Of a stretch of 64,000 nt of DNA, positions 48,201 through 58,730 are shown one piece after another. A program made the position numbers and the translations under genes. The notes under the pieces are model-generated. The model saw only the letters and a program-made list of their open reading frames with translations. It had not been told where the DNA came from and ran no database searches. The stretch comes from Casuarina equisetifolia (taxonomy: Eukaryota > Streptophyta > Magnoliopsida > Fagales > Casuarinaceae), in the NCBI GenBank assembly GCA_028551475.1, contig CM052356.1, positions 1,250,001 through 1,314,000 of the forward strand, read 5' to 3'. The first letter of the stretch is position 1. Every line of letters starts with the position of its first letter.

Positions 48201-48770
48201 AACAACTGACTTATGGGAGACCCACTGCGTACATAAATATTTACGTGTCTTGATACGTGCTACAGTGCGCATACATACGTAAAAGAATGCTACTCTCCTT
48301 TTAGCTTGGGAGTAACAAACTAATATTCGTTTTTTCTTGCCCGAAAACGCGAGTAGCGAGATTCGTTTAGTACCCATAGATCAAATCCATCTTCCAACAA
48401 TATTAAATCTTACGAAGATCTGAGAATCGCCCGTGTTCTTCTTAACTTCATTCTACAAAATAAAGGAAACAGCATCAACCCTTATTTCTTTAGCACGAAT
48501 TATATGCTACACTTAGAGCAAGTATGTGACATGATGAACTCAAATTCAATTCCTTCTGAAACAATCTCAGTTTATTTTTACTTAGATCTCTCTCCATCAT
48601 AAACAGAAGAAAGCGAGGAACCTTCAATCCATCATTAAAAAATTACGCATAAAACCAAAGAATTATTAATACATCTTTATAGCATGCGCCAATAAATATG
48701 CCACACGCCATCAAGGAAAACCGAAATTTGAATCAACTAAAAGATCGAGATGGTAATATCTAGTTTAGTC

Positions 48771-49178
48771 TTAAGCACACTGGTAGCCAGAGGGAACGTT
48801 CTTTCCGCAGTAGTTGAGCAGCAAGCTCAATGACACGGGGACGTTGAGGTTGATGCCCAAAATTTTAGCTTTGATGGCGGTGCAAAGGCAAACGGCGGCT
48901 TCGAGATCCGCAAGGCCACCAATCAGGCTGCAGCAAGGGGTCTTTGGTGGGGTACCAACAACAACGTGTACTAAGTCATTCAACAAGTTGGCGCAGACGC
49001 CCAACTTCAGGGTATCCTTTGGACAAGTGGCCTTAGTCGCTGGTGGGTGACTGGCGTAATGGCTTTTGTGACCCGCTGGGTGTGGTGGACAAGGAACGTA
49101 AGAAGAGCTAACCATGGTGAAGAAAAGCAGGTTGAGGGAGAGCAGAAGGGCAGTAGAAGCTAGGGTCTTGGAAGCCAT
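48771..49178 (-). CDS. Short hybrid proline-rich protein (gene 7, B cluster)
   Basis: 135 aa from the ATG at 49178; the upstream in-frame TTG start is rejected. Layout and cysteine positions are as in gene 5 (52, 62, 82, 83, 97, 99, 124, 134). Differences lie mostly in the Pro/His segment ([16 protein letters not shown]) and at a few domain sites: SLIGGLA for SLIQGLA, KAKILG for KANILG (shared with gene 6) and GYQCA for GFQCA. All eight cysteines and the signal peptide are intact, so it should fold and be secreted. Its proximal promoter block is complete, unlike gene 8. Confidence 0.93.
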   Translation of the reverse strand: MASKTLASTALLLSLNLLFFTMVSSSYVPCPPHPAGHKSHYASHPPATKATCPKDTLKLGVCANLLNDLVHVVVGTPPKTPCCSLIGGLADLEAAVCLCTAIKAKILGINLNVPVSLSLLLNYCGKNVPSGYQCA

Positions 49179-49263
49179 TTCACAACACGCCAAATTTCTT
49201 GATGGGTTGTGAAATGGAGGAATGTGTGTAGAGAGAATGAGAGTGATGGAAGCGAGCCTGGGG

Positions 49264-49269
49264 TTTATA
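49264..49269 (-). promoter_or_regulatory. TATA box of gene 7
   Basis: TATAAA(C) on the reverse strand, about 86 bp before the ATG, at the position of the TATA boxes of genes 5, 6 and 8. Confidence 0.7.
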
Positions 49270-49810
49270 GGAGGTGAATGCAGATTTTTTATGTATATCT
49301 TTCAGTGAGTTCCATATGAGCACGCTGGATTGGAATACACAACGTGGAGCACAATCTGGCAAAGCATCATGAAAGATAAGCCTCTGGAATCTGGACTTCT
49401 TCGCATTCGCTAGTTGTCACTTGTCAGCTGTCTCCCTTATTAACCAAATAATCTCTATAGGTGACAAACTACACTAGTATGTACATAATAATGCAATGTA
49501 CGCGTAGAGTATAATATCTATTTTCACGATCTATGGCTTTCCGTGATTTGTACTCTTCTGATGATTAAGACCAGTAAGGAGGAAGAAGAATCAGAAAGGC
49601 AAAGCCTAGCTATAACTTCCGACGTCTTGGTGTGATGTGATTTTTCTTTTCCAGGACTGGTCAGCTTCCTCCTGATAAACCATATAACAACTCTACAGTT
49701 TTCTGTTTTCTTTCTCAACTATTAGAATTTTTGACTTACTGTCTAAAACAAGACCAATAAAAAAAATAAGAAAAAGAAGAAGACGCAATAGATCACGGGA
49801 GTAGAAAAGA

Positions 49811-50110
49811 CAATCTTTGCTGTGGCCCAACCACAATCTTCTTCAATCTCACTTCGAAGGGGGATTCCCCTCGAACTTGAGGCACGAAGACCAAGCTTCG
49901 GGCGGTGCAACTACGAAACAGAGACTTGTCTACAAAACTGCACTCGGTCTTCGGTCTTAAGATATTCCCTTATGTGCTCCTCCTGTCCTGTCTCTCCACA
50001 GAAAACCAGCAAAGAACCAGGCCAAATACGTGCACAGCAAAGTCGGCTAGACATGCAAGTTTGAGCTGCGTCTTACGTGAAGGAAGCAAAGGATTCTGTC
50101 GAAGCTGATG
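49811..50110 (-). repeat. Conserved upstream box of gene 7
   Basis: Second copy of the box at 41960-42262. The - strand frame is interrupted by a 1-nt deletion near 49977. The part read at 49810-49960 still gives 'SCTARSLVFVPQVRGESPFE', so that stretch is conserved with the other copies. Confidence 0.6.
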
Positions 50111-50361
50111 ACAATTTTTTTTTATAGACGCCTCCATCTAAGCCCTTGTTAATCACAAACTACAAAAGCCAATCGAGTCTAAGTAATAATTTAATTATAC
50201 TAAGTTCTTCTGTTAGTCTTGTAGCTAAAAAGTTCTATTATCTACTGGTCTAACTTTAATTTTAAAGATCGTTCTCTAACAACTATTTTTTTCTTTGGAT
50301 TCCTATCCCTGGAGCTACTGTTGTAGTTCTCAAGTTTTATTTTCAGATAGCGAGTCAATCT

Positions 50362-51612
50362 CTTCTAAATGCTTGTCTATTTTTGTTAAGTACATAAAGT
50401 TTAATATATACTAAATTTCATTACATGATTGTTAGGAGCATTCCCCTTTAATAGGATCATATAACATCACATCAAATCAAGAATGTTTCCTTCAAGTCTA
50501 CAAGTATGCTAAATATATAAATTTTTAGCTGTTTTGGAGATCTTTTCAATATGATAAAATCTATATCTTAAAAGCCTTTTGATGGCTTCAAGAGTTACAT
50601 GTTCTAATACCATATTGTTTTTAAGGATTCTATTTTTCCTTGTATCCAAATGGTATACACAAAACAAAGTTAAATGTACATACCCTAAAACTTTTCCCTC
50701 TTGCATGGTAAAGCAATTAATTGATCCTTAAGTGTCATGATAGGTATGGTGGTGTTACATTTGATAAAGTTTCCATTTGTGTCCAATCTATAGTTGAAAA
50801 TGGATATTCTAAGAAAATGTGATCTTGGGATTCAACCTCTACATTACACAAAAAACAACCTTTATTTCTAGAATCTCCAAGATAATGGAATTTATTTCTT
50901 GTTGCAAGTCTATTTTTCATTACTAGCTAAACTATTATTAAGTGTTGATGGTTCACGTACTTACACCATATCATGTCATATCAGTTGACTTTAGTTCCAT
51001 AGTTTTCTAAGCTAAGTTGATTTAAAATTTCTCATCTACAACTGCAACCCAAATAAGTTTGCCTTCTCTCATATTATTGGACTTTGATATGGAATTGATA
51101 TTACTTGTTAGTATAGACCATGAGCACCTATTATTGGTAGTCAAGTTGCACTCTTGATTGCTTGCTATAACAAAAACCTAGCATTTCTTGGAATTCCAAA
51201 AGCAAGAATGGTTTGTTCTCCAATCCTTCTAACAATAGGATTTTTAGGTAGTCAAAAATCATCCCAAAGATAGATTAATTGTACATTGCCAATTATCCAC
51301 TTTATTTGACTTGCAACTAGTGATCGAACCTTCAAAAGCTTCCTTATGTCCAAGAGCTACTTCCCAACTTTATATACCAAAAGCATCAGTTTTTAACTAG
51401 GTAAGAGTTCATGCATGATGACCATATAAAGTTAAACGTCAATAGATTCTATATATGCTTTGTTTGTCCAATTTTGTTCTCATGCTAAACTTTTCATATA
51501 CTTAGGCCACCTTTAGCTTTACTTATGTGCACCTAATTCCAAGCAACTTTGGCACTATGCCTCCTTAAGTGTAAGCCTAGCCATAGGAATCTCTCCATAA
51601 CCCTTCTAAGTG
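50362..51612 (-). mobile_element. 5'-truncated LINE in the B7 flank with target duplication
   Basis: A 1231-bp insert (50372-51602) between cttctaaatg (50362-50371) and cttctaagtg (51603-51612). The B6 copy has the empty site (42505-42514, 'cttctaaatggtggcc'). On the - strand 50735-50920 encodes a zf-RVT relic ('KNRLATRNKF', 'CFLCNVEVESQDHIF'), and 50509-50706 ends with 'IKRLLRYRFYHIEKIS' and 'AKNLYI'. Confidence 0.85.
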
Positions 51613-51649
51613 GCCACCATCAAACTATAACTATCCTTTACACCATTAA

Positions 51650-51983
51650 CTTAGTGTTAAAAGGCCTAAAGTCTAATCTAAAAGTTAATTCATAAGTTAA
51701 ATGAAACTTCCTTCATTTAAATTTAATCACATACTTCCTCTTCTTTAGCGTGAGACTCATGCCTTCCAACACTCTGATGCATAGTAAAAGATTGTCCTTA
51801 TAGCAATAATGTCATATGGACAACAGGTTTGGAATAAGACCTAACTTGGGTTTTGATACTATGTTAAAATGTTTAAAATCTAATTCAAATGTTATTTCAT
51901 GAATTAAAGGAAACTTCCTTTATTTAAACTTAATTACATATTTCATCCATTCTAGGATGGGACTCATGGCCTCCAACACTTAG
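51650..51983 (-). mobile_element. TRIM element, 324 bp, with 117-bp LTRs and 5-bp target duplication
   Basis: LTRs at 51655-51771 and 51862-51978, both 117 bp. Both start TGTTAAAA and end TCCAACA, and they are similar along their length with many substitutions. The 90-bp interior has TAGTATCAAAACCC on the reverse strand directly next to the right LTR, a diverged tRNA-Met primer-binding site. Flanking cttag repeats are at 51650-51654 and 51979-51983. There is no coding capacity, so it must have been moved by another element's proteins. Confidence 0.85.
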
Positions 51984-52069
51984 GAAATCATATTCTTGGA
52001 TCTACACGTTATGAATGCCTTTTCATTTTTTGTATGATCTCATTAAGGCTTTACTTTAATTATATTTTC

Positions 52070-53236
52070 AAGGATTGAAAGTAAGATTTAAGGATTGGTG
52101 TAAGAAGAAGTATAAAAAAATTCATCAAATGTCATATTTATCGTGCTTTATGATTTAATAGTTAATATATAAGGGATCATGTGGCAAACATTTTAGAGCT
52201 TTTAAAGGACTCTACAAGGGACAGCCATGGCTGAATTCTTAAGGGAACTAATCCCCTATTTGAGGCAATACTATCTTGAAAATTGAAATTTGTATACCTT
52301 TGGAAAATTAGTTCATAAAATGTTTGGGACCTCAATTTTATTCCAAAAGATGATGTGTAACGTGGTGATTCAAGATTTCCTATTGGATTAATTAGACTCC
52401 AAGAAGCCTAGGTCATAGAACTAGAGATTGGACTAATAGTTTACATAGGTCGATCAATGTTATTCTATAACTGAATTTCTTCTTCTTCCCAATAATGTTA
52501 TGGTTGATGAATATTACACTAAAAGTGAATCAAGAATTAAAATGTAGGCCTTGTCAGGAGGGAACTTTTTTGGGGTAAGAACTCACTTTGGTTATTGAAA
52601 TTTTATTATTTACACTAACGGCCACAATTATTTAAATACTAACCTTCAAGGGGTTGCTTCCTCTACATACCCTTTCATATTCCCTTTAACCAACTCCACA
52701 CCCAATTGCTAAAGCAAATGAAAATAAACAAGCCTTAGTTGAGATCTCTTGACCCCAATTTAGCATATTTGACCGATTCGAAGTCATTAACTTTTAGCTT
52801 ATTATTTAAATAACTGTTAATCATTCAAACAGAGCTTTCTGCAGCGAGAAGTTAGCGGCAACTTGATTCTTGAGAAAATTGTGAAATGTCTTGCTCCACG
52901 TCGCCCTTCCTGGCTCGTTTATGTGTCCATGTTACATGATATCTCTAAATGGTTTAAACAATAAGTCAAGGGTTTCCCAATGGGCTTGAAAGAAACCAAA
53001 AGAAATTAATTGCTCCAACAATATGTGTCCTAGATTTTTCCTTTTCAGTGAAAAATATGTGTCCTAGTTGGATCTACGGTTAAGACTGGTAAAGATATAC
53101 CCTTGGTGCCAATATATTTTCAGTAAAGTCTAAAGAATCCCAAAGAAAAATCTAATGAGCTTAGCTTTTTATTTAGAAACATTAAACTTTCTCAAGTAAA
53201 TATTTTGTTATATCATAATTGGATGATTTCAAATTT
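52070..53236 (+). repeat. Repeat R, copy 2 (interrupted by the Copia insertion)
   Basis: Parallel to 62485-63590: 'gtggcaaacattttagagct', 'ccatggctgaattcttaagg', 'agaagcctaggtcatagaac', 'gctccacgtcg' and 'aagggtttccca' occur in the same order. Its continuation after the Copia element is at 56995-57050. No coding capacity is recognised. Confidence 0.75.
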
Positions 53237-53241
53237 AAGTT

Positions 53242-53744
53242 AGTTAAATAATAAAACACACTAGAAATATAGATTGCAATAGATGTGAATAATTTCCGAT
53301 GATCTTTGGTATGTACAGTGAGCCTCATTTTATAGTGATACCGAGGCTAATAGAAAATAGAAATAAGTTAGGTACAATTATGAATATATTTCACTAGAGA
53401 TTAGATTGAATGGGATTTTGAAATCCTTCCATATCTTGGTTTGAATGAACTTCTCTTTCGGTTGATGATGGGAGAGAATGAATTCAAATTTTGAATTCCT
53501 TCTTTCTTGGAATGCTTGATTGCCGAGACTTGTTGATTGGAATGCTTGATTGCCGAGACTTGTTGATTGGAATGCTTGATTGCCGAGACTTGTTGATTGG
53601 AGGTTGGTGAGTGATTCTGTGGTTTGGTGAGATATGTTTCTGGGTTGTCTATGGTGAGTTGGCCTTTGTGTTTGACGTGGTGAAGTAAGGCTGATGTGGA
53701 GCGTGTGGGATTATTATGGTTGATTGATTTGGAGTGGCTTAATA
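53242..53744 (-). repeat. Copia 3' LTR, 503 bp
   Basis: On the reverse strand it begins TATTAAGCC and ends TTTAACT. It contains three tandem 30-bp units at about 53515-53604, against two in the other LTR. TATAAAAT on the - strand at 53327-53334 is a plausible promoter TATA. Confidence 0.93.
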
Positions 53745-56451
53745 TCCCCCCGCAAGCTAAAGGATCGGAAAAGACTGTAAGCTTGTCTTGTAGTAACTTA
53801 AAACGGGAGGAGGAGAGCCCCTTGGTGAGAATATCAGCAATTTGATCCACAGTTGAGATGAAATGGACTGAGAGGTGTTTATTGTTGACACGTTCTCGAA
53901 TGAAGTGGAAGTCAATTTCAACGTGCTTTGTGCGCGCATGAAAAATTGGGTTGGTGGAAAGATATAATGCAGAGAGGTTGTCACACCACAAGGTTGGAGG
54001 ATGTTGAAGAGGGACGTGGAGATCTTGTAATAATGCTTCAATCCAAATTAGCTCAGCAGAGGTATCTGCTAAGCTTTTGAATTCGGCTTCTGTACTGGAG
54101 CGGGCAACCTTCTTCTGTTTGCGAGAGCTCCAAGAAATGATGTTGGGACCGAGAAAGATACAGTATCCGCCTGTTGAACGTCGATCATCTTGATCACCAG
54201 CCCAACCAGCATCAGAGTAGGCGTGTAGTGCATTGGAGGAACCTCGGGTGAAGCGAAGACCGAAGCGAGGAGTTTCTGCAAGAAAACGTAAGATGCGTTT
54301 AACAAAGGTCCAATGCGTAGTAGTAGGAGCATGCATATATTGGCATGCGGTGTTGACGGCGTAAGCGATGTCAGGCCGTGTAAGGGTTAAGTATTGAAGA
54401 GACCCCACAATGCTACGGTATTGGGTGGGGTCAGGAAGAGGATCACCATCATTAATGGATGGAGGATGACTTGTGGTGCAAGGGGTGGTAACTCCGCGAG
54501 CGGCACCCATATTGGCACGTTTGATTATTTCGTGTGCAAATTTGGCCTGATGAAGATGTAGACCATGGGCAGAGTAATTTGCTTCAATACCTAAGAAATA
54601 ATGAAGATTGCCTAGATCTTTGATGTCAAACTCATTTTGGAGTTGACTAAGAATTGAGGCAAGCGGGGCATTAGGACTGCCAGTGAAGATGATATCGTCA
54701 ACATAGACAAGGATATAAACAAGATATGTTGATCGGTGTAAAATAAATAAAGACGAATCAGCTTTTGAGAAACGAAAGCCAAGTTTGCCTAAAAATTGAC
54801 TAAGTCGTTGATTCCAAGCTCGAGGAGCTTGTTTGAGACCATAAAGTGAGCGTCGAAGACGACAAAGATGATGGGGATGTTGAGGGTCGATGAACCCTTG
54901 TGGTTGAGTCATGTAGACTTCCTCATCTAGGTGGCCATGTAGAAAGGCATTTTTAACATCTAATTGTTTTATTGGCCAATGTTGAGTAAAGGCAATGGCA
55001 ATAACAGTGCGAATAGTTACAGGTTTCGCAACAGGACTGAATGTGTCAGTGTAATCAACACCAGGGCGTTGATGAAACCCTTTGGCTACAAGGCGAGCTT
55101 TGTAGCGTTCAAGAGATCCATCAGAGTTGAGTTTGACTTTGAAGACCCATTTACATCCAATAGGATGAATGTGGGTCTTTGGGGGAACAAGATCCCATGT
55201 ATGATTTTTAAGTAGGGCAGTATATTCATCTGCCATGGCTTTGCGCCAATTAGAATCTTTAGAAGCCTCAGTGAAATTTGAGGGTTCACAATAGGGATGG
55301 GCAGCGGCAATTAATGCATAAGTATGGTTACGCGTAATTTGACGTCGTGTAATAATGCCGCCTTTTAATCTAGTCACCATAGGGTGAGAAGGACCCACAG
55401 TAGGATTTGTGGGGGAAGGAGAAGAAGGTTGCAAAGAGGCCGTGGGATGAGGCAATTCATGAGAGACCTCATGTGTGGTAGATGGAATGGGGTGTGAGGA
55501 GCCATCTTGAGGGACAAAATGATGTTGACCTCGAAGAGAAAGAATCTCATGAAGAGGTAATAGAGCTTGAGAAAATTCTGAGGTAGATGAGGGTTTGATG
55601 TTGGTAAAAGGAAAAACCTCCTCATCAAAGGTCGCATCAGCGACTATGTATGTTTTTTTTGTAATAAGGCAGAAACAACGGTAGCCTTTGTATCCAGTGG
55701 GATATCCTAAAAATACGCATTCAGCGGATCGAGGGAGTAGTTTATGCTTCGTGTAAGGACGAAGATATGGATAAACTAACCAACCAAAAATGCGTAGATG
55801 AGAGATAGAGGGAGTGGTGCCAAATAATATCTCCCATGGTGATTTATTATGAATCACAGTGCTAGGTAAACGGTTGATAATGTGAATAGCGGCTTCAAAA
55901 GCATAATCCCAATGATATAAAGGAACTTGTGTATGATTTAACATAGAAAGCCCAGTTTCAACTATATGACGGTGCTTTCGTTCAGCAGTGCCATTTTGAA
56001 ATGGTGCATAAGGGCTAGATATGCGATGAAATATGCCCGATTGTTGAAGTAATTTGCGAAATGGGGCAGAGGTAAATTCAGCGGCCCCATCGCTTTGTAT
56101 ACTTTTAATGGTGGTTTGGAGTTGGGTCTCGACAAACCGTTGAAAATTTTGAAATATTTGAATAAATTGATCACGTGATTGGAATGAATAAAGCCATGAA
56201 AATTTTGAATAATCATCAACAAAACAAATGTAATATTTATTGCCCGTAGAAGAAGTAATAGGGGCAGGATAGGAGCCATCGAGAATCGAGAGCAGTCCAC
56301 TTGCTCGAAGGTAAGGGACTATGCGTGCCTTCCAAACAAGGAAGTTGTGGCCCTCTAAGCGAACTCCAACAGCAGGGATGGATGCATTTCCTGGTGCGGG
56401 AACAGCAGCAGCGGAGAAAGTATTGGTGGCAGACGAATTTGAAGAAGCCAT
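53401..56451 (-). CDS. Copia gag-integrase-RT-RNase H fused frame (deletion derivative)
   Basis: 1016 aa from the ATG at 56451. Residues 1 to about 64 are the Copia gag N-terminus ('LEGHNFLVWKARIVPYL', 'LDGSYPAP'). These join in frame, near residue 64, to the integrase core ('GNKYYICFVDDYSKFSWLY'). D121 (SDGAAEF) and E158 (NGTAERKH) of the DDE triad remain, but the first Asp (usually in a D-x-W-G-P motif upstream) is lost, as are the rest of gag and the protease. RT (about 430-670) is intact with 'YVDDIIFTG'. RNase H (about 740-880) has 'SDAGWAGDQDDRRSTGGYC' and 'SSTEAEF'. The frame reads through the polypurine tract into the LTR, where the 30-bp repeat encodes NQQVSAIKHS three times. It could be transcribed but could not transpose alone. 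Confidence 0.92.
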   Translation of the reverse strand: MASSNSSATNTFSAAAVPAPGNASIPAVGVRLEGHNFLVWKARIVPYLRASGLLSILDGSYPAPITSSTGNKYYICFVDDYSKFSWLYSFQSRDQFIQIFQNFQRFVETQLQTTIKSIQSDGAAEFTSAPFRKLLQQSGIFHRISSPYAPFQNGTAERKHRHIVETGLSMLNHTQVPLYHWDYAFEAAIHIINRLPSTVIHNKSPWEILFGTTPSISHLRIFGWLVYPYLRPYTKHKLLPRSAECVFLGYPTGYKGYRCFCLITKKTYIVADATFDEEVFPFTNIKPSSTSEFSQALLPLHEILSLRGQHHFVPQDGSSHPIPSTTHEVSHELPHPTASLQPSSPSPTNPTVGPSHPMVTRLKGGIITRRQITRNHTYALIAAAHPYCEPSNFTEASKDSNWRKAMADEYTALLKNHTWDLVPPKTHIHPIGCKWVFKVKLNSDGSLERYKARLVAKGFHQRPGVDYTDTFSPVAKPVTIRTVIAIAFTQHWPIKQLDVKNAFLHGHLDEEVYMTQPQGFIDPQHPHHLCRLRRSLYGLKQAPRAWNQRLSQFLGKLGFRFSKADSSLFILHRSTYLVYILVYVDDIIFTGSPNAPLASILSQLQNEFDIKDLGNLHYFLGIEANYSAHGLHLHQAKFAHEIIKRANMGAARGVTTPCTTSHPPSINDGDPLPDPTQYRSIVGSLQYLTLTRPDIAYAVNTACQYMHAPTTTHWTFVKRILRFLAETPRFGLRFTRGSSNALHAYSDAGWAGDQDDRRSTGGYCIFLGPNIISWSSRKQKKVARSSTEAEFKSLADTSAELIWIEALLQDLHVPLQHPPTLWCDNLSALYLSTNPIFHARTKHVEIDFHFIRERVNNKHLSVHFISTVDQIADILTKGLSSSRFKLLQDKLTVFSDPLACGGILSHSKSINHNNPTRSTSALLHHVKHKGQLTIDNPETYLTKPQNHSPTSNQQVSAIKHSNQQVSAIKHSNQQVSAIKHSKKEGIQNLNSFSPIINRKRSSFKPRYGRISKSHSI
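53745..53753 (-). other. Copia polypurine tract
   Basis: GCGGGGGGA on the reverse strand, directly before the 3' LTR; primes plus-strand synthesis. Confidence 0.9.
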
Positions 56452-56507
56452 GGACCTGGATCGGAAAAAAAGAGAAAAAAAAACAAGCAACGGTGGCTTT
56501 CGCCAGT

Positions 56508-56521
56508 GGCTCTTGATACCA
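56508..56521 (-). other. Copia primer-binding site (initiator tRNA-Met)
   Basis: TGGTATCAAGAGCC on the reverse strand, directly after the 5' LTR. It differs from the usual plant Copia TGGTATCAGAGCC by one inserted A. Confidence 0.9.
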
Positions 56522-56994
56522 AGTTAAATAATAAAACACACTAGAAATATAGATTGCAATAGATGTGAATAATTTCCGATGATCTTTGGTATGTACAGTG
56601 AGCCTCATTTTATAGTGATACCGAGGCTAATAGAAAATAGAAATAAGTTAGGTACAATTATGAATATATTTCACTAGAGATTAGATTGAATGGGATTTTG
56701 AAATCCTTCCATATCTTGGTTTGAATGAACTTCTCTTTCGGTTGATGATGGGAGAGAATGAATTCAAATTTTGAATTCCTTCTTTCTTGGAATGCTTGAT
56801 TGCCGAGACTTGTTGATTGGAATGCTTGATTGCCGAGACTTGTTGATTGGAGGTTGGTGAGTGATTCTGTGGTTTGGTGAGATATGTTTCTGGGTTGTCT
56901 ATGGTGAGTTGGCCTTTGTGTTTGACGTGGTGAAGTAAGGCTGATGTGGAGCGTGTGGGATTATTATGGTTGATTGATTTGGAGTGGCTTAATA
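56522..56994 (-). repeat. Copia 5' LTR, 473 bp
   Basis: Same sequence as 53242-53744 but with two 30-bp units, not three. The length difference (30 bp) equals one unit. Confidence 0.93.
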
Positions 56995-57149
56995 AAGTTT
57001 ATCTCAAATGATCATATAATGCTACAATATGCCTTTATGCCTTTGTATTAGCTCATTTTTATATAAATAAACTAACATATTTGTTTTTTAAAAAAAGATG
57101 AGCTTAGGTCATCTTAGAAGTAATTTCAGATCTCATCAATTAGTCAATT

Positions 57150-58060
57150 TCTATTGGAAGGCCTTTACCTTAGATTAAAACTACAAAATCACTCTTAAAA
57201 GTATTTACTCGTAAAATTATTATCCATGAAAAAATTGTTGCCATGCTAGGGGTTTTGTTGAGTAGCACCCCTAGGAGGGCTACAAAAACACTGTGTTTTC
57301 CGAACAATTATAGGCATGGACCCACAGATTAAGATACGAAAAGATATCGTTTGAAACAAAGTACAAAAATGTGAAAAAGGAAATCAATCTACTCAGATCT
57401 AATCCAATGCTTCACTATCTATCCGATTCAATACTCAAATATTCTTTGTGGATCAGGGATGCAATTGGCTCCAATTTCCTCTTGTTTTCTTATTGGTTTG
57501 TGTTTAATCTTATTTTGGAACCAGGGGAATTAAATCTTCTTGGCAGAGCTGGAAGTCATGTTGCTTTGATAATTATGAGGGTTTCTTCCCCGTTCTTTGG
57601 ACTAGAACTTTATTTTTTTCGCAACATCAGCTGGCCGTTGACTTTCACATTATCTGTCCGTGCACTTATTTTCGTATGATATTCAGTTAGTAGCTATAGA
57701 TATTCACCATCTAATCCAGAAATAGTCCTAAATTATAGAAAATTTCAAGGGGAAAAAAAAAACGAAGAAGAAGAAGAAGAAGGCTTGTTAACCATGTAGG
57801 AACTATCGACATCTTTTGAAAGGCTATTTTTTAGCATAGGTGATGAGTGTTATTTTGAGCTATTTGTGATATAATTTCATCATATATATATATACATACA
57901 TGATAATTGACAAAAGGAAAGGAAAAAAGAAAAAGGCTTGTTAATCAGTACAAATTTGTCACATAATATACCAATTTAAGCAAAAAGGAAAAATGATGGA
58001 AATTTTTTGAAAGTGGCTAGAAAGATTTAGGGATTTCATTACAATTTAACCGATTCGTGG
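57150..58060 (+). repeat. Duplicated block D, copy 2
   Basis: Corresponds to 42540-43560. It lacks the 20-G run and carries a (GAA)n-like tract at about 57766-57782. A 102-codon frame at 57371-57679 is not conserved in copy 1 and is not called. Confidence 0.72.
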
Positions 58061-58730
58061 AGCTTCCTATAGTTGGTCACTTCTGCAATGCTTTAATCGG
58101 ATACTCAGTCTATAATTGTTTATTGAACGAAATATCATGTATTACAACACTTTGTTGTGACAATAAATCTCATATTGTTAAAAAATATATTACAATTCAT
58201 GCTTGTATAATAATAAGTTTCATAAACTCTTAAATCAACTTTTGGGTTGAATAACTGGCATTTTAATATGATGATCCTCTTTAGCACTTCTATTGATTTA
58301 ATTACATACATTACTCATGTCATTGAACATGATTTGATAATTTGACCATTATAGTATGGAAGTGTGTTGCAATGTAGACAATGATCTCACACTAAAAAAA
58401 TATATTAGCATTTTTGCTTATATGATAATGAATGCTACCAACTTTCAATTTTTAGTTTAGATAACAAGCCTTTTTAACTTGGTATCAAAACTTACAATTC
58501 TCCAAAATATCTTTTATGGCTTTCCACTAATTTGAGCTTATATATTGTCCTTATAATACAACACCAATAATCCAATGATTTGACAATTATAGTGAAAGGA
58601 TATATTACAATGTGGGCAACAAGACACACATTATTAAAAAATATATTAAAATTCCTACTTATATGATAATGGATTTTATCACTTCTTAAAATGGCCTCTT
58701 AACAACTATCTTTTGAACAGTCTTTTATTT
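58061..58730. other. Spacer with the dispersed AT-rich repeat
   Basis: Shares phrases with 47640-48180 and 37610-37690 ('tttgaccattatagta', 'atatattagcatttttgcttatatgataatgaat'). No gene is seen. Confidence 0.5.

Larger units (their letters stand above)
48200..50371 (-). repeat. Segmental duplication copy B7 (gene 7 with flanks)
   Basis: 3' flank, gene 7, upstream flank and conserved box. Relative to B5 and B6 it lacks the sequence between 'tctgatgatta' and 'agtaaggaggaagaagaatc' (junction near 49567), a deletion shared with B8. It is interrupted by a LINE at 50372. Confidence 0.8.
53237..56999 (-). mobile_element. Young, internally deleted Copia retrotransposon
   Basis: Complete element with LTRs 53242-53744 and 56522-56994 and the target duplication aagtt at 53237-53241 and 56995-56999. 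Transcribed right to left. It has a primer-binding site at 56508-56521, a G-rich polypurine tract at 53745-53753 and one long reading frame. By eye the LTRs are identical except for one extra copy of a 30-bp tandem unit in the left LTR. The interior is only about 2.8 kb because most of gag, the protease and the start of integrase are missing. Confidence 0.95.

Noticed and set aside
54964-55215. Forward-strand frames across the Copia element
   Set aside because: Antisense shadows of the polymerase frame.
57371-57679. 102-codon frame within duplicated block D
   Set aside because: Not preserved in the other copy (42641-42955 uses a different frame and content).
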